Positions 49,501-56,300 of a stretch of DNA of 56,300 nt are shown one piece after another; position 1 is the stretch's first letter, and each line of letters starts with the position of its first letter. Source of the stretch: a virus; the IMG/VR virus record IMGVR_UViG_3300029442_000006, positions 1 to 56,300 of that record. One strand, written 5' to 3'. The notes below the pieces were generated by a model. That model saw only the letters and a list, made by a program, of their open reading frames with translations, made no database searches and was not told the origin of the DNA. Position numbers and translations under genes: made by a program.

Positions 49501-52500
49501 TGCGCGTTGACGCCTGTTCCCATCGTCGCGGTCGAGCCGATGCCAACCAACGCTTGACCGTTGCGGAGATTGGCAATCGCCGCGAGCCGTTCGTCGCCTT
49601 CTTTCAGCTTCGTAAAATCAATAATCTTGTTGCGCGGGATTCCGCCCTTCACCAGTCCGTCAATGATGTGCTTGTAGAGGCTGAATCCCCAATCGGTCGG
49701 GTTCACTCCCATATCGGAGAAAATCATCTGCGTGACGGTTGGATCGGCCTTATAATTCGCCAACACCGCCGCAATCGCCTTAGCTACCTTACCTTCAGGG
49801 TTCTCGGTGTAATTCGGAGTAATTAGCCCCATGTGCAACGCGGCTTTGCGGCCATCGGTGCAAATCTTGAGCATGTTATCGCCGCCCTTTTCAACCTTTT
49901 TCCCCTTCAAATCTTTGGCGCGTTGAGCAAGCTCGCGCATATACGCCGCCTGCTCCTTGTTCATGTCGGCCTTTACTACCGCCTCAATCTTCTTCGGGCG
50001 TTTGATGTTGGGCATGTCTTCGACAAACCGCGTGTCGAGCATCTGGCGCGCAATCGCGGACAACTCCTGCAAATTGGTGAACCGCTTGAAGCGTGTCGTC
50101 GGCTTGAACTCACCGGCAGCGGTCGGCTCAATCTGTGTCACGGTCTGGCCGAACGTATTCGCCCAGCCATCAAACGCCGAGATACCGCGTGCTTCGAGTT
50201 CTTCGGGTTGTAGGTACTTCTGCCAGTTGTAAAGCTCCACCATTGAATTATCAATCGGCGTGCCAGTCCCGAATACCATTATAGCTTTCGGGTTATTCTT
50301 CCGCATCCACCGGGTATTCAGCAGCAGGTTCGTCGCCCGATCAGATCGGGATTGCGGGATGCCTTTGACGCTGCCTCGGCTGGTATAGACGGGCAAACTT
50401 TTGTAAACGTGTGCCTCGTCAATCATCAGCATGTCAATCCCCGACTTCTGGAACGTAATCGCGGTATCGCGGGGGCGGTCGAGTGCTTCCTTGAGCTTTT
50501 CTTCCAACCGCTCTTTCAACTTCTCAAGCTGCTTGGTGGTTTTGTCCTTCTTGGCTCTGCGTCCGTAACGTCTCTCACCGCTATTAGCTTCGGCGGCGCG
50601 GATCACGTCCGACAACTCCGCGATTTCCTCACGGATAAACCCTTCTTCAACGTCCTTGTCCACGTCCATCATGTTGAGATTGTCGTGGGTCAGGATGATC
50701 AAATCCCAATCGCCAGTCGCAATCCGCGCAATAGTCTTGCGCCGGTTCTCCGCGTCGAAGTTCTCATTGGTCGAGAGAATCTTCATCGTCGGGAAAGCCC
50801 GTTGAATTTCCTCAGTGACTTGCTCGATATTGGCCTTCAACACCGACAATGCCGGCTTGTTGGCAAAACCCAGTTCTTTCATCTTCGCCGCTGCCATGCC
50901 GTAAATTAGTGACTTTCCTGTTCCCACTTCATGCCCCATAAGAACCCTACGAACGTGCATGATTAGTGAAACAGTATTATTCTGGTGAGTATAAGGAATT
51001 ACTGACGTACTCATCGTAGGAAACTCCAACCACGAACCGTCAGATTTGAGTTCTACGATATTATTCATGGTGTCGTTGTAGAACCGGTGCAACCTCGCCC
51101 GGCGTTCGTCGTCAGTCCAAACCCATTCTTTGAACAACTCACGAACTTCCTCAACCTTCAGGTTCGCCGCTGCCGATTCGTCGGGCAGGAACACGCGGTG
51201 TTCACCATCGGCATCCTTCACCGGCTTGTAGAGCATGATCGGCTTGTCATCCATCGCGCTCTGTACGATGTCCTGAAAGTCGGCCATTGGCGTGCCGTAA
51301 GTCTCGGTGAATGATGGGCGATTCTTGATGTACTTGTCCCGCACGTCGAGAATCCACTTGCCGGTCTTCTGCAAGTACGCCGCCGTCATCATCTCTGGCC
51401 GGAAGTTGTGCAGGGACGCGAAGAACTCGGAGTAGTCCGAACCCGGAACCCACGGCGAGCCGAGTTTCACGTCAATCTCGCTGTGCGGTTTGTCTTCTGG
51501 AATGGCCTTTTTCAGAGCCTCGACGTTGTGATTTAACGACGGATCGAGCTTCGCCGCCGCTTCCGCCTGCAACAGTTTCGCTCGCACGTTGCCGGACAGG
51601 TAGAAATCAGACAACTCCAAACCGCCGTCAGGCGTCTTGAATGCCATACCGCTGCGGGTCAGGTCGGCAACAACCTCATCATGGGATTTTCCGATCAGTT
51701 CGCCTATCCGGTCGGGATCAATCCCACCGGTCTCATTCATCGAATAGCCCACCGCCTGTTTGATGCTGTCGGCCTTAGTTTTCTTCTCCAACGCTTTGAC
51801 GGTGCGCTTGCTGAATATGTCGGCCTTTGTGACCGTCTTATTCTCCGGGTTGTATTGCTCCAATGCCAGCAGGTTCACCCAGTCGGGATCATCGGCAATC
51901 AGTCTCTTGTGGGTTTTGGAGTGCAGATTGTCAAACTTCTTCACGTAATCGTCGTAATGCCGGTTCAACGTCTCGCGCAGTGGCGTAAGATGGTCGTCGT
52001 TGACGCCAGCTAACTCCTGCGCGGTCAACTTCTTAATGTCGTCCCGGATCGCCAACAACTTCGACACTTGGGCAATTTCCTTGCCCATCTTTTTTTGCAC
52101 CATCTCGTTACCTTGCCGCTGCCAGAGTTCTTTGCTGTTGCGGACTTCGTACCCGTAATCCTTCAGCTTGGAATCCGCCTCGACGATTTTGCTCGGTGTA
52201 ACCGGCTTCGTGCGAGTCGTTTTTTCGTAAATGTTCTCCGGCAATCGCGCAATGGCCTGCTGTAACCGTTCTACGAAATCATCTGTTAGGCTTACGTTTG
52301 GTTGGCCACCACTGTAAAGCTTGCTCTTGCGGTCGAGCATACCGAGGATTTGCTCTGGATGGTCGGCGTAGTATTCGTTGATTGGGATTGGTTCGGCTGT
52401 TCCGGACATCTTGACTTCCCGAATCCCCATCCACTTTGTCCCGCTAGGCGCAACGCCTTCCGGTCGCCGTTTCAAAATTACGATGTCCGTTACAACTGAA

Positions 52501-55500
52501 GTTCCGGCGTTCTTCAGGAACGACCCACTCGGCAACCGCATCGCTGCTACCAAGTCCGCTTTCGACGCCAGCACTTCCCGGACGCGAGGATTCATCTTGT
52601 CAAGCGTGCCGGTGCTGGTGATCGCCACGAGCAACCCACCGGGCCGCACCGTCGAGATGCCTTTCAGAAAAAAGTAATCATGCAGATTTGCCCCGATCTT
52701 GTTGTACTTGTCCTGACGGATGGTAATGTCGCCAAATGGGTAATTCGATATTTGCAGGTCAAAAAAGTCGTCTGGTACATTTGCCTCTTGATACGGAGTC
52801 GTTTCGTGGTGGCCGTCCGGGTGCAACAGCTTGGCAATATTGGACGTGAGATTGTCCATTTCTGAGCCAACCAGCGAGGACTTGGCGCGCATGTCGCCGG
52901 GCATCACGCTGTAGAACAACCCAATCCCTTCAGCCGGTTCATTGATTTTGCCGCCTTTGAAACCCAGTCGCCGCACCATGTCCCACATCCCAACCGCCAA
53001 CCGAGGGGCTGTGAAGTGAGCGTTTATGGTGGAGGCTCGTGCGGACTCCCATTCATCATCCGTTAGTAACGCCTTGAGTTCTTCCCGCTCCTTGGCCCAC
53101 TTGCTCGCTTCGTCGCCGTAGTACCCAAACAGTCCTTCGGAGTATGACGACCGGCCCCAGCCAACGTAACGGGCGAGGGTGGCTTGCTCGGCGGGTGAGG
53201 CGAGTCGCTGTTCCTCCATGATCGCTTTCATCAAGCGAATGGCGGCGACGTTATCCTTGAACTTGGCTTTATCTCCGCCGTTCTCGAAGATGTCGAGGTC
53301 GGTGAGAGAGAAATTGTTAGAATTGGCGGGAGCTTTGGCTGCTGGCTTTACTCCGGCGTTAGCGACTTCAACCACTGATTCAGAGCCGACTCCGCTATCG
53401 AGTCCTCCGCTTCCTGTTCCTCCGGTGTTTCCGCTGGTGACGGACTGACGTTCTCCATCATTTCCCTGATCGCCGTCTCCCGCGCTACCTCCGGGGATGT
53501 TCCTTGTTCCACCATCAGGTTGAAGCTCTCCTTCGCTTGCTCCTGTTGCACTAGCAGGAACGGCAGTAGGTCGCTCTTTTTCAACAGTTCGAGGTGAAGT
53601 TCTGGCAGGTTGTTTTTGAGATGTTTTTTCAGAAGTTGGCCGAATGGCGTCAACTGTTTCTGCGGGAGTGTCGCCGCTTGGTCTTTCCAATAGCTCATTG
53701 TCTGCTCCTGTCTTAATATCGGCCTCGCGGCCTTGTTTGTCAATTACCTCGAAGATGCTCTTGGCGGTCGTCGCATCAACTTCATCCAGCCCCATAATCT
53801 CGGCAATCGAATTCCACGCACCACGGAGATACGCCTTGATCCTCTCCCACAATGACGGCATCCGGCCTTTCACGGCCTCCGCGAACTGCTTGAACGTCTT
53901 CGTCCCGCCCTTTGCGTACAATGCGGCCAACTGTGTCGCTGTGCTGATAATCTTGGGATCCGGTACGCCTGAAAGTACCTGTCCGAGAAGTTTGGTAAGT
54001 TCGGCTTCGAGACGCTCCGCCTCGGCTCGATCCTCGGCATTCAGGTTGTCGAGCGGGGACTTGACAGCGGGGGTAGATGTGGCTACCGGCGAAGGCTGCG
54101 CCGTTGCGGGGGCTGGCGCGACGGCTTGCGGTTTCCATGCGACACTGCCATCGGCCACGTCATCAGCCAGAAAGCTTTCCCCACCACTCAATGAGAACCC
54201 ATGCGGTGACGATGTTTTGACGCGGCTGTTGATTGTCCGTCCATCCACGTTAACCGTAACAAGGTCGCCTACGGTTGGCATCGCTACCGGTGGCTTGGCT
54301 GCCGGCGTTTCCTTAACCTGTGGGGTTAAAGGTTTCGCCGGCTCGTCCTTACGAGAATCTGCTCGCTCCACTTCGAAAGCCGGGTGAACAACCATGTTCT
54401 TGTCCACTTCTTTCTTGATAACCGCCTTCCACTGGCCGGGATTTTTCAAGAATGTTTCGAGTGAATTGCGGCTGGGGTAGCGTTTTACAAAGTAATCATT
54501 CCCGTCTTTGGTCGGCTTGATCGCCAGCAGGTTCGCGTCAGCGCGGTCGCGCAACTCTCTGTGACGTGCAAATGATATTGTAACCGGTGGGGCTGGCGGT
54601 AGGGCTGTCTGGATTGTGATGTCACCCTTGACAATCTTTGATTCTGACAAGACCGGCTTGCCGTTCTTGTACGGAAAATCTATTGCCACCACCTCATCGA
54701 ACGGCCCGGCTCCTTTTAACGTGTCAATGTTCTTCGCCTCGACCTTCGCAAATTTACCCTTAACCTGAACCCGAACACCCTTCGCACCTTCTGGAAGTTT
54801 GACCGTCTTACCGGCGTGCAATGCTTCAGCGAGGGTCTGAGGCGTGACATTTGAGGCTACCTGCCCACCGGTCACGGCCGGAGCTTCCGGCGGAACTGGC
54901 GCAGGGGTCGTTGCTTCTGGCGTGGGTGCCGGTGACACGGCGGAGGGTTTCGGGCCCGCAACCCACTCGTCAATGGCTTTGCGCGTGTCGCGCTGGGTTG
55001 ATGGTAACTTAATACCGGTTTCCTCGGTGAAGATTTTACGGGATAGCGGGTTGCCAATATCGAGGATAGCTTTTAAGGCGTTGGGGTCTTTGGCCTCGAT
55101 CGCCGCCGTCAACCGTTCCAGCGTCTTGGGGGCGACCTGCTCACGGATTGGCAGGTCTTCCACCCACTTGCGGTATTCCTGCGCGTACTGGTCTTTCTTC
55201 GGTGACTTCGCCATCTCTGCCAGCGTCATGCCTTTGGATGCTGCAAAGCGGTCTTGTAGGGTTGTCGCTACTACTGGCGCTGTATCCGCTTCTGGCGTTA
55301 CCGTACCGGGGGGCTTGATGTCAGGGTAATCGGCCAGCACTTCGGGGGGGACTGGCTTGCCGGCGGCGATTGCGTTTTTGACGGTGTTGTAATGCGCTGA
55401 CTCATTTGGAGTCGCCCCCTGATAACCTTGAGCGCGAAGTTTGGCGTTGTCTGGTTCCAGCTTTCTGCGAGTATCTTCAATCCACTCCGCGCGCGTCATC

Positions 55501-56300
55501 TGCCACGGCTCTTTTGCCGCTGCTGTGGGCGGCGCGACGGGTTTTTCAGGAGCGGGGACGGGAGTCGGGGGGTTGGCGGTGTCTGAATGACGCCGTAACC
55601 AGCCCTCAATCTTCGTAACCGCATCGGCTATCTGTTGCGGAGTGGCGTTCTTCGGCACCTCGTACCATTGGTCAACTGCGCCAAACTCTTTCTCGCGGAA
55701 AGGTGACGGTTCGTGATCGCGAATTGAAAGTTTGTACGTCTTGGTTTCGTCGGGTTCGCCGTCAGCATCCCGCGAAAGAATCTTCGTGACCTTGTAATAG
55801 ACGCTCCCCCACTTGGTGTCCTCAACTTCAACCTTCATATCAGGTGGGGTGTCAAAGGTGTTGATAATCTCATTGCGTGCTTCGGCGTTCGCTACGTCGC
55901 CTTCTGTATTTCCGCCAGCCTCAACATGCCACTTGGCTTCTTGAATGGCATCTTCGGGAGTCTTTTCCCATTTAATCGTGCTGCCGTTTTCATCTTCAAC
56001 AATGTACTGGCCTTTGTGAAGTGATACGGTTGCAGTGCGGTCATTTCCTTTTGCTGGCGATGAAATCAACCAGTTCTCCGGCTCATCCTCACCGGCTGGC
56101 CTGTGGTCAACTGTGGCTTCATTTGCAGCAAGAGCCTTCTGTTCGACTACAGCATGATCGGCAATGACTTTCGCACGCTTGGCAACCGCTCCCGTCTCTT
56201 TCGCCGCTGCTGTTGGCTGCGCGACGGGCGGGGCGGGGGGTTGGGAGGCAAGCCATTCCGTGTACTCTGCCTGCAACTGCTGTTGCTGGTCTGGCGGCAA
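40578..56300 (-). CDS. giant polyvalent protein: methylase, SNF2-like helicase, kinase and LPD modules (continues from left edge)
   Basis: 5240 codons are open to the right edge; joined to the left-edge part the product is about 5977 residues. Composite residue positions below are approximate. An N6-adenine methylase-like fold has EPAEGIG (motif I, ~1855) and SNYPFGD (motif IV, ~1923). An SNF2-type helicase has GHEVGTGKS (Walker A, ~2526), MIDEAH (~2698), GTGTPI and RQRDGRSWRQKNRH (motif VI, ~3021). A kinase-like domain has GQGAEGAVF with FAYKLY (~3604) and SDVRGDN (~3737). A zincin-like REEAGHRL lies near 4176. A polyvalent-associated module has GWNAGSVVAERYDLSKEVDS (~4708), and a hydrophobic helix lies near 5711-5744. 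The methylase-helicase pair resembles phage P1 DarB. Polyvalent proteins of phages are known to be injected with DNA to counter host defences; here that role is inferred. The gene ends 58 nt before the sigma-54 activator. Confidence 0.93.
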   Translation of the reverse strand: MPPDQQQQLQAEYTEWLASQPPAPPVAQPTAAAKETGAVAKRAKVIADHAVVEQKALAANEATVDHRPAGEDEPENWLISSPAKGNDRTATVSLHKGQYIVEDENGSTIKWEKTPEDAIQEAKWHVEAGGNTEGDVANAEARNEIINTFDTPPDMKVEVEDTKWGSVYYKVTKILSRDADGEPDETKTYKLSIRDHEPSPFREKEFGAVDQWYEVPKNATPQQIADAVTKIEGWLRRHSDTANPPTPVPAPEKPVAPPTAAAKEPWQMTRAEWIEDTRRKLEPDNAKLRAQGYQGATPNESAHYNTVKNAIAAGKPVPPEVLADYPDIKPPGTVTPEADTAPVVATTLQDRFAASKGMTLAEMAKSPKKDQYAQEYRKWVEDLPIREQVAPKTLERLTAAIEAKDPNALKAILDIGNPLSRKIFTEETGIKLPSTQRDTRKAIDEWVAGPKPSAVSPAPTPEATTPAPVPPEAPAVTGGQVASNVTPQTLAEALHAGKTVKLPEGAKGVRVQVKGKFAKVEAKNIDTLKGAGPFDEVVAIDFPYKNGKPVLSESKIVKGDITIQTALPPAPPVTISFARHRELRDRADANLLAIKPTKDGNDYFVKRYPSRNSLETFLKNPGQWKAVIKKEVDKNMVVHPAFEVERADSRKDEPAKPLTPQVKETPAAKPPVAMPTVGDLVTVNVDGRTINSRVKTSSPHGFSLSGGESFLADDVADGSVAWKPQAVAPAPATAQPSPVATSTPAVKSPLDNLNAEDRAEAERLEAELTKLLGQVLSGVPDPKIISTATQLAALYAKGGTKTFKQFAEAVKGRMPSLWERIKAYLRGAWNSIAEIMGLDEVDATTAKSIFEVIDKQGREADIKTGADNELLERPSGDTPAETVDAIRPTSEKTSQKQPARTSPRTVEKERPTAVPASATGASEGELQPDGGTRNIPGGSAGDGDQGNDGERQSVTSGNTGGTGSGGLDSGVGSESVVEVANAGVKPAAKAPANSNNFSLTDLDIFENGGDKAKFKDNVAAIRLMKAIMEEQRLASPAEQATLARYVGWGRSSYSEGLFGYYGDEASKWAKEREELKALLTDDEWESARASTINAHFTAPRLAVGMWDMVRRLGFKGGKINEPAEGIGLFYSVMPGDMRAKSSLVGSEMDNLTSNIAKLLHPDGHHETTPYQEANVPDDFFDLQISNYPFGDITIRQDKYNKIGANLHDYFFLKGISTVRPGGLLVAITSTGTLDKMNPRVREVLASKADLVAAMRLPSGSFLKNAGTSVVTDIVILKRRPEGVAPSGTKWMGIREVKMSGTAEPIPINEYYADHPEQILGMLDRKSKLYSGGQPNVSLTDDFVERLQQAIARLPENIYEKTTRTKPVTPSKIVEADSKLKDYGYEVRNSKELWQRQGNEMVQKKMGKEIAQVSKLLAIRDDIKKLTAQELAGVNDDHLTPLRETLNRHYDDYVKKFDNLHSKTHKRLIADDPDWVNLLALEQYNPENKTVTKADIFSKRTVKALEKKTKADSIKQAVGYSMNETGGIDPDRIGELIGKSHDEVVADLTRSGMAFKTPDGGLELSDFYLSGNVRAKLLQAEAAAKLDPSLNHNVEALKKAIPEDKPHSEIDVKLGSPWVPGSDYSEFFASLHNFRPEMMTAAYLQKTGKWILDVRDKYIKNRPSFTETYGTPMADFQDIVQSAMDDKPIMLYKPVKDADGEHRVFLPDESAAANLKVEEVRELFKEWVWTDDERRARLHRFYNDTMNNIVELKSDGSWLEFPTMSTSVIPYTHQNNTVSLIMHVRRVLMGHEVGTGKSLIYGMAAAKMKELGFANKPALSVLKANIEQVTEEIQRAFPTMKILSTNENFDAENRRKTIARIATGDWDLIILTHDNLNMMDVDKDVEEGFIREEIAELSDVIRAAEANSGERRYGRRAKKDKTTKQLEKLKERLEEKLKEALDRPRDTAITFQKSGIDMLMIDEAHVYKSLPVYTSRGSVKGIPQSRSDRATNLLLNTRWMRKNNPKAIMVFGTGTPIDNSMVELYNWQKYLQPEELEARGISAFDGWANTFGQTVTQIEPTAAGEFKPTTRFKRFTNLQELSAIARQMLDTRFVEDMPNIKRPKKIEAVVKADMNKEQAAYMRELAQRAKDLKGKKVEKGGDNMLKICTDGRKAALHMGLITPNYTENPEGKVAKAIAAVLANYKADPTVTQMIFSDMGVNPTDWGFSLYKHIIDGLVKGGIPRNKIIDFTKLKEGDERLAAIANLRNGQALVGIGSTATMGTGVNAQKHLKYGHNIDAPMTPGRMRQRDGRSWRQKNRHSEIGISRYVTEGSLDSFVWSLINNKDAFIHQFLKYGAKVREIEETDSEEISPARVMAEATGNPDVLNAVEAQENIKKLEQKRRIFQTAQARVQSQIDYENRNITRVQAEVPRLNRDFESAKTVMAQEAKEIEVHGKTYTEQKEPLKKALETAVDSLLGVELDKTDYPIAHIGPFTVVARMQGGRHAGQNTVHGYLVRGENTYEMGLAADESGTKDALSIARSALGTIRSIASGLHVKRAEDQIAQSKFNIETLQKQTGKKFDQDTTLAEEKRKLAEIMSRLVKQSKEGGSNDTDVKISAAEKKLEDLTGPNRVNQIKEQSEKLDWPSETYLKTLQSEIDAIEKKQHQSDESPDTESQSPEDAENSLKKRLSDDKGSIINPALLTKEVANEVRTIVEDAWGNGKRTTKGVYQWFRDKIGAAWIKIRSLVDRAIAELKRVVRDESGEVGRGTNPEPGQKVVASNIEGEYREERERDSVTQNPSRLTSRRVAADTARDIAASSAGNYRKWAAASGQSGDQLGAPDFARRFNEVLGLKPITSADLGISDTKNYSSWSLWERLHSDKMRRVNVGQGAEGAVFQSNNDQFAYKLYIPYNRGIGATLGIVELRGEVAAKAKPGSVLDLLDRIRIHNAIGGAPTEILGMTPEGVIVTKQPWGAERSEDVSGAIQRGAIVEVSDKAIARPTDTVRNFVTVVDGEPYLVSDVRGDNLRTDRSGNPRPIDMLVGKLDTEIVKDNPEISSAVAKADQIVSELPKARYDAVFSRNAVATKFSKIGEASATTRTPLSRDTFNEALASETMAVPFAAENVTAGLSTDTGADAEFWKMLAESGEGQAAEEWQTPEPDEEYEERNQRIRRWDVGRDADGKSVDVQERWPLSDEVDENGNGLVDQTESPDIRVWNDGETYRDFKTLREAFDYANDQVKSGDMALEAKAEAEEQKENVRKTLRDSRWSIEGSDVFSHATVRGKGSYQSESMYLTVYLHPKSYEAAVKAHRLWPDATELYANNAAEFADDPESNYVRVDVRISDHPATDSAKSVPDVDLRIGDKRNPKQRRDRGGFGRPDSPTAWYESWGEVLENQGYNSPLDMALQFLGEKKSVAKLDNPRFHLSRNGEVRAITYGNRSHFFLDRYDNAGQLRGDIREEAGHRLVNEMGGRDWNIIGSLTYGGNWNNIAGEIEKNYGYKRGTPEFNHEVVAKAFRDGKHKVGLWRRFMDAVMLAFKRLARKLNFSLDLSDSEIRAYLNDLLSAKAKGRNPGERVEPSGETVTTTAARAQEQADTFYSALTKTVEDLPQEKFSPQQLKGMLAGKPGVKADELKWTGFNTWIDQRSADGKPVTKAEALEFLRENQVNVKVTDRGGEADSEVLDKVEKLVESFNKKFAGRYKATAEVAPEMTGDDVTIEVSFSGPSVFVGKKWQNDFPVPLMDADAKAAASEIYDTAHNPPGVTKFRSYMKNVPTDEGYGEAVFNLPAKQPFNTDNVKIERNRRSVTQGEYTIYYDGKKLATFADDIQMDKKGDYNGLPDSEIMETAKSIYNKGNPNSNIRAVGESFRVPSAHQYGDESDVNQVARVIYSTMTVPGIGKGKVGLEMQGDWAQKARESEKKLEPLTADEKAEYARLYAKAQERDLGTSENETFVELDRRVRQQETPDAPLIQKHYELSLKWLIRQAAEEGMDFVGWNAGSVVAERYDLSKEVDSVHYDPYNKQLSARKGDQQVIKEQGVPPEKLADYVGKDVAKKLLETPVNGAGNHELKGEQLRVGGGWASTLYDKMLVDYAKKYVKQWGGTVETANAPTNLNPQKDFGTFLKESGLQDQYESERASGKFYTQTSAYQKWYESNPDTVPLHIIKLTPSMKADVLTKGQPLFARSEAGALPPPTPPSKPTEPGGAEDEGEQPEKPFTGLRTRQNEQGQQIGQVYVKGELLHETPPTRLERTALGLARGFARNRRGKDPRFTDTVIKDIIRQETVPSSGETTKQIIKRTTDELSTAIGAAAFLNEKIAAMEEAAASGRAYGEAKKSSDIQQAFNYQRQITDFLKKSLIGYAEERLGRNLAGRYARALTDALKEPDPTKMLSEKEMAKSVYARYKKAASIVARIDSFADETSRREAYRSILKLARAAVQSENVSVEVKDRLRQFINSDHAAMSTEALQQMAEQTKQLVTLGRVTEEIRKQLFESQVQELVGLFGTEGETHPLNEHPLLRPQPGSELTWQDNLANRVISMRNLQTRFGWAYPPINYVLDLMSARNYGKGLVKWLKGPVDLGHQEYLKLSKKLYGDLAEKLQEWKIDSAASSRIAAYAEAMQAGGVENLFESGVDKSIIDQLWFNPDAFLKANEKKFYDYARERMDSQYDAVNNLTRRLYNREMPKVKNYWPRLRDWSQLSDMEVYDRLFEQRRKPSAKAPQGFTMKRTGGAMNVQLDATRVFQQHMDDVAYYLSMQEPVQVLMRAISSEKFREHYGATGQYAVRLWLDAVAKRGGGDNGQKRIKWVDWVSNRMNRAMTSYRPFSQMKHISNAGIAQALIGPSWYAAGVAHCCQTRWQDFMQRNVPELFIRGGGDMYKKQGMHPSEYLVARVTDKYNSMACFAGAYGKLMEEAGTPVPETGEIPLNKESLATALVYSHGATASVFTKDLPLMRSQGALSGNVTLDRAVTTFQGYLMERYGFYKRDFKALGIEERDAKQACRAAAGIIISSLIHLGVIALGVYITKEIAEALLAAAGIQQKVKKPRKNEPSPAVKAGEELLIDLVKNVAPMAGNAVSAWKYGSTGIPVVDAIEGAAQSVKRYAQAQTPNTKAQAGLALAGSAATFAGVPGSGQAQTLLRQLLPSGKPQSERQSLIEMYRANDPKAVNALNAAYSAGKITEADVRAIEKQAALSSLEAKLQHVHPKEAVDYFEKLTSAEQSEIRGMIEEKISYSRSLTDDQKNELLSRIEKTSKTRSASSMSDMIQTISQ
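56224..56300. repeat. 77-nt assembly overlap, right copy
   Basis: Identical to 365-441. It encodes the same stretch of the giant protein, read on the minus strand as PPDQQQQLQAEYTEWLASQ and onward into a Pro-rich linker. Joining here restores one uninterrupted gene. Confidence 0.85.

Overview
The window is almost certainly the near-complete genome of an uncultured tailed phage (Caudoviricetes), probably with a short tail. It carries small and large terminase, portal, a scaffold-like protein, an SU10/DUF5309-like major capsid protein, a propeller-like tail nozzle, a head-tail adaptor, a repetitive tail fibre and a giant virion-associated polyvalent protein. No tape measure, tail sheath, integrase, repressor, tRNA or CRISPR array was seen. 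The host is not identifiable. It must encode RpoN (sigma-54) if the regulatory reading below is right, and the many Sec signal peptides suggest a diderm. Asn/Thr-rich secreted proteins are loosely reminiscent of Verrucomicrobiota/PVC lineages (weak inference).

Topology: the last 77 bases (56224-56300) are identical to 365-441, and the reading frame continues across that join. The contig is therefore a lasso. A circle of about 55.86 kb (442-56300) closes on itself, and bases 1-364 are a variant tail that lacks about 0.94 kb present at the right end. Across the join, one minus-strand gene runs 2652->441 and then 56300->40578, encoding about 5977 residues. It contains a DarB-like methylase, an SNF2-like helicase, a polyvalent-protein kinase and other polyvalent modules.

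Layout. Plus strand 20.9-29.5 kb is the early/replication region: small ORFs, a secreted lysozyme-like protein, ERF recombinase, PD-(D/E)XK nuclease, replication initiator-like protein, DnaC-like loader, two small nucleases, an adenine methylase and many small coupled ORFs. Everything else is on the minus strand apart from one inserted tnpB. The minus strand appears to be split into units: terminase (20787-18615); portal + ATP-grasp + zincin (18476-14287); capsid to tail nozzle (14245-6525); sulfotransferase, virion proteins and the giant protein (6489 across the join to 40578); a sigma-54 activator (40519-39452); and adaptor, fibre, lysis-like membrane proteins, secreted proteins and an intein-bearing phosphoesterase (39405-29478).

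The most interesting feature is a probable phage sigma-54 regulon. Four copies of a minus-strand element, (T/C)GGCCCG(G/A)AAGTTGCAGTAGT, match the -24/-12 sigma-54 consensus. Each lies 12-21 nt before the start codon of the first gene of one of four minus-strand units. The phage also encodes a sigma-54 activator AAA+ protein with an intact GAFTGA loop but no DNA-binding helix-turn-helix, preceded by a sigma-70-like promoter and a hairpin that buries its Shine-Dalgarno sequence. Also notable are signal peptides on several virion-cluster proteins, an ATP-grasp ligase next to a zincin in the portal operon, a sulfotransferase at the head of its own unit, an intein at a metal-binding motif, a TnpB insertion, and a 43-nt inverted duplication joining the ERF and HNH genes. 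No stretch longer than about 200 bases lacks a gene candidate.
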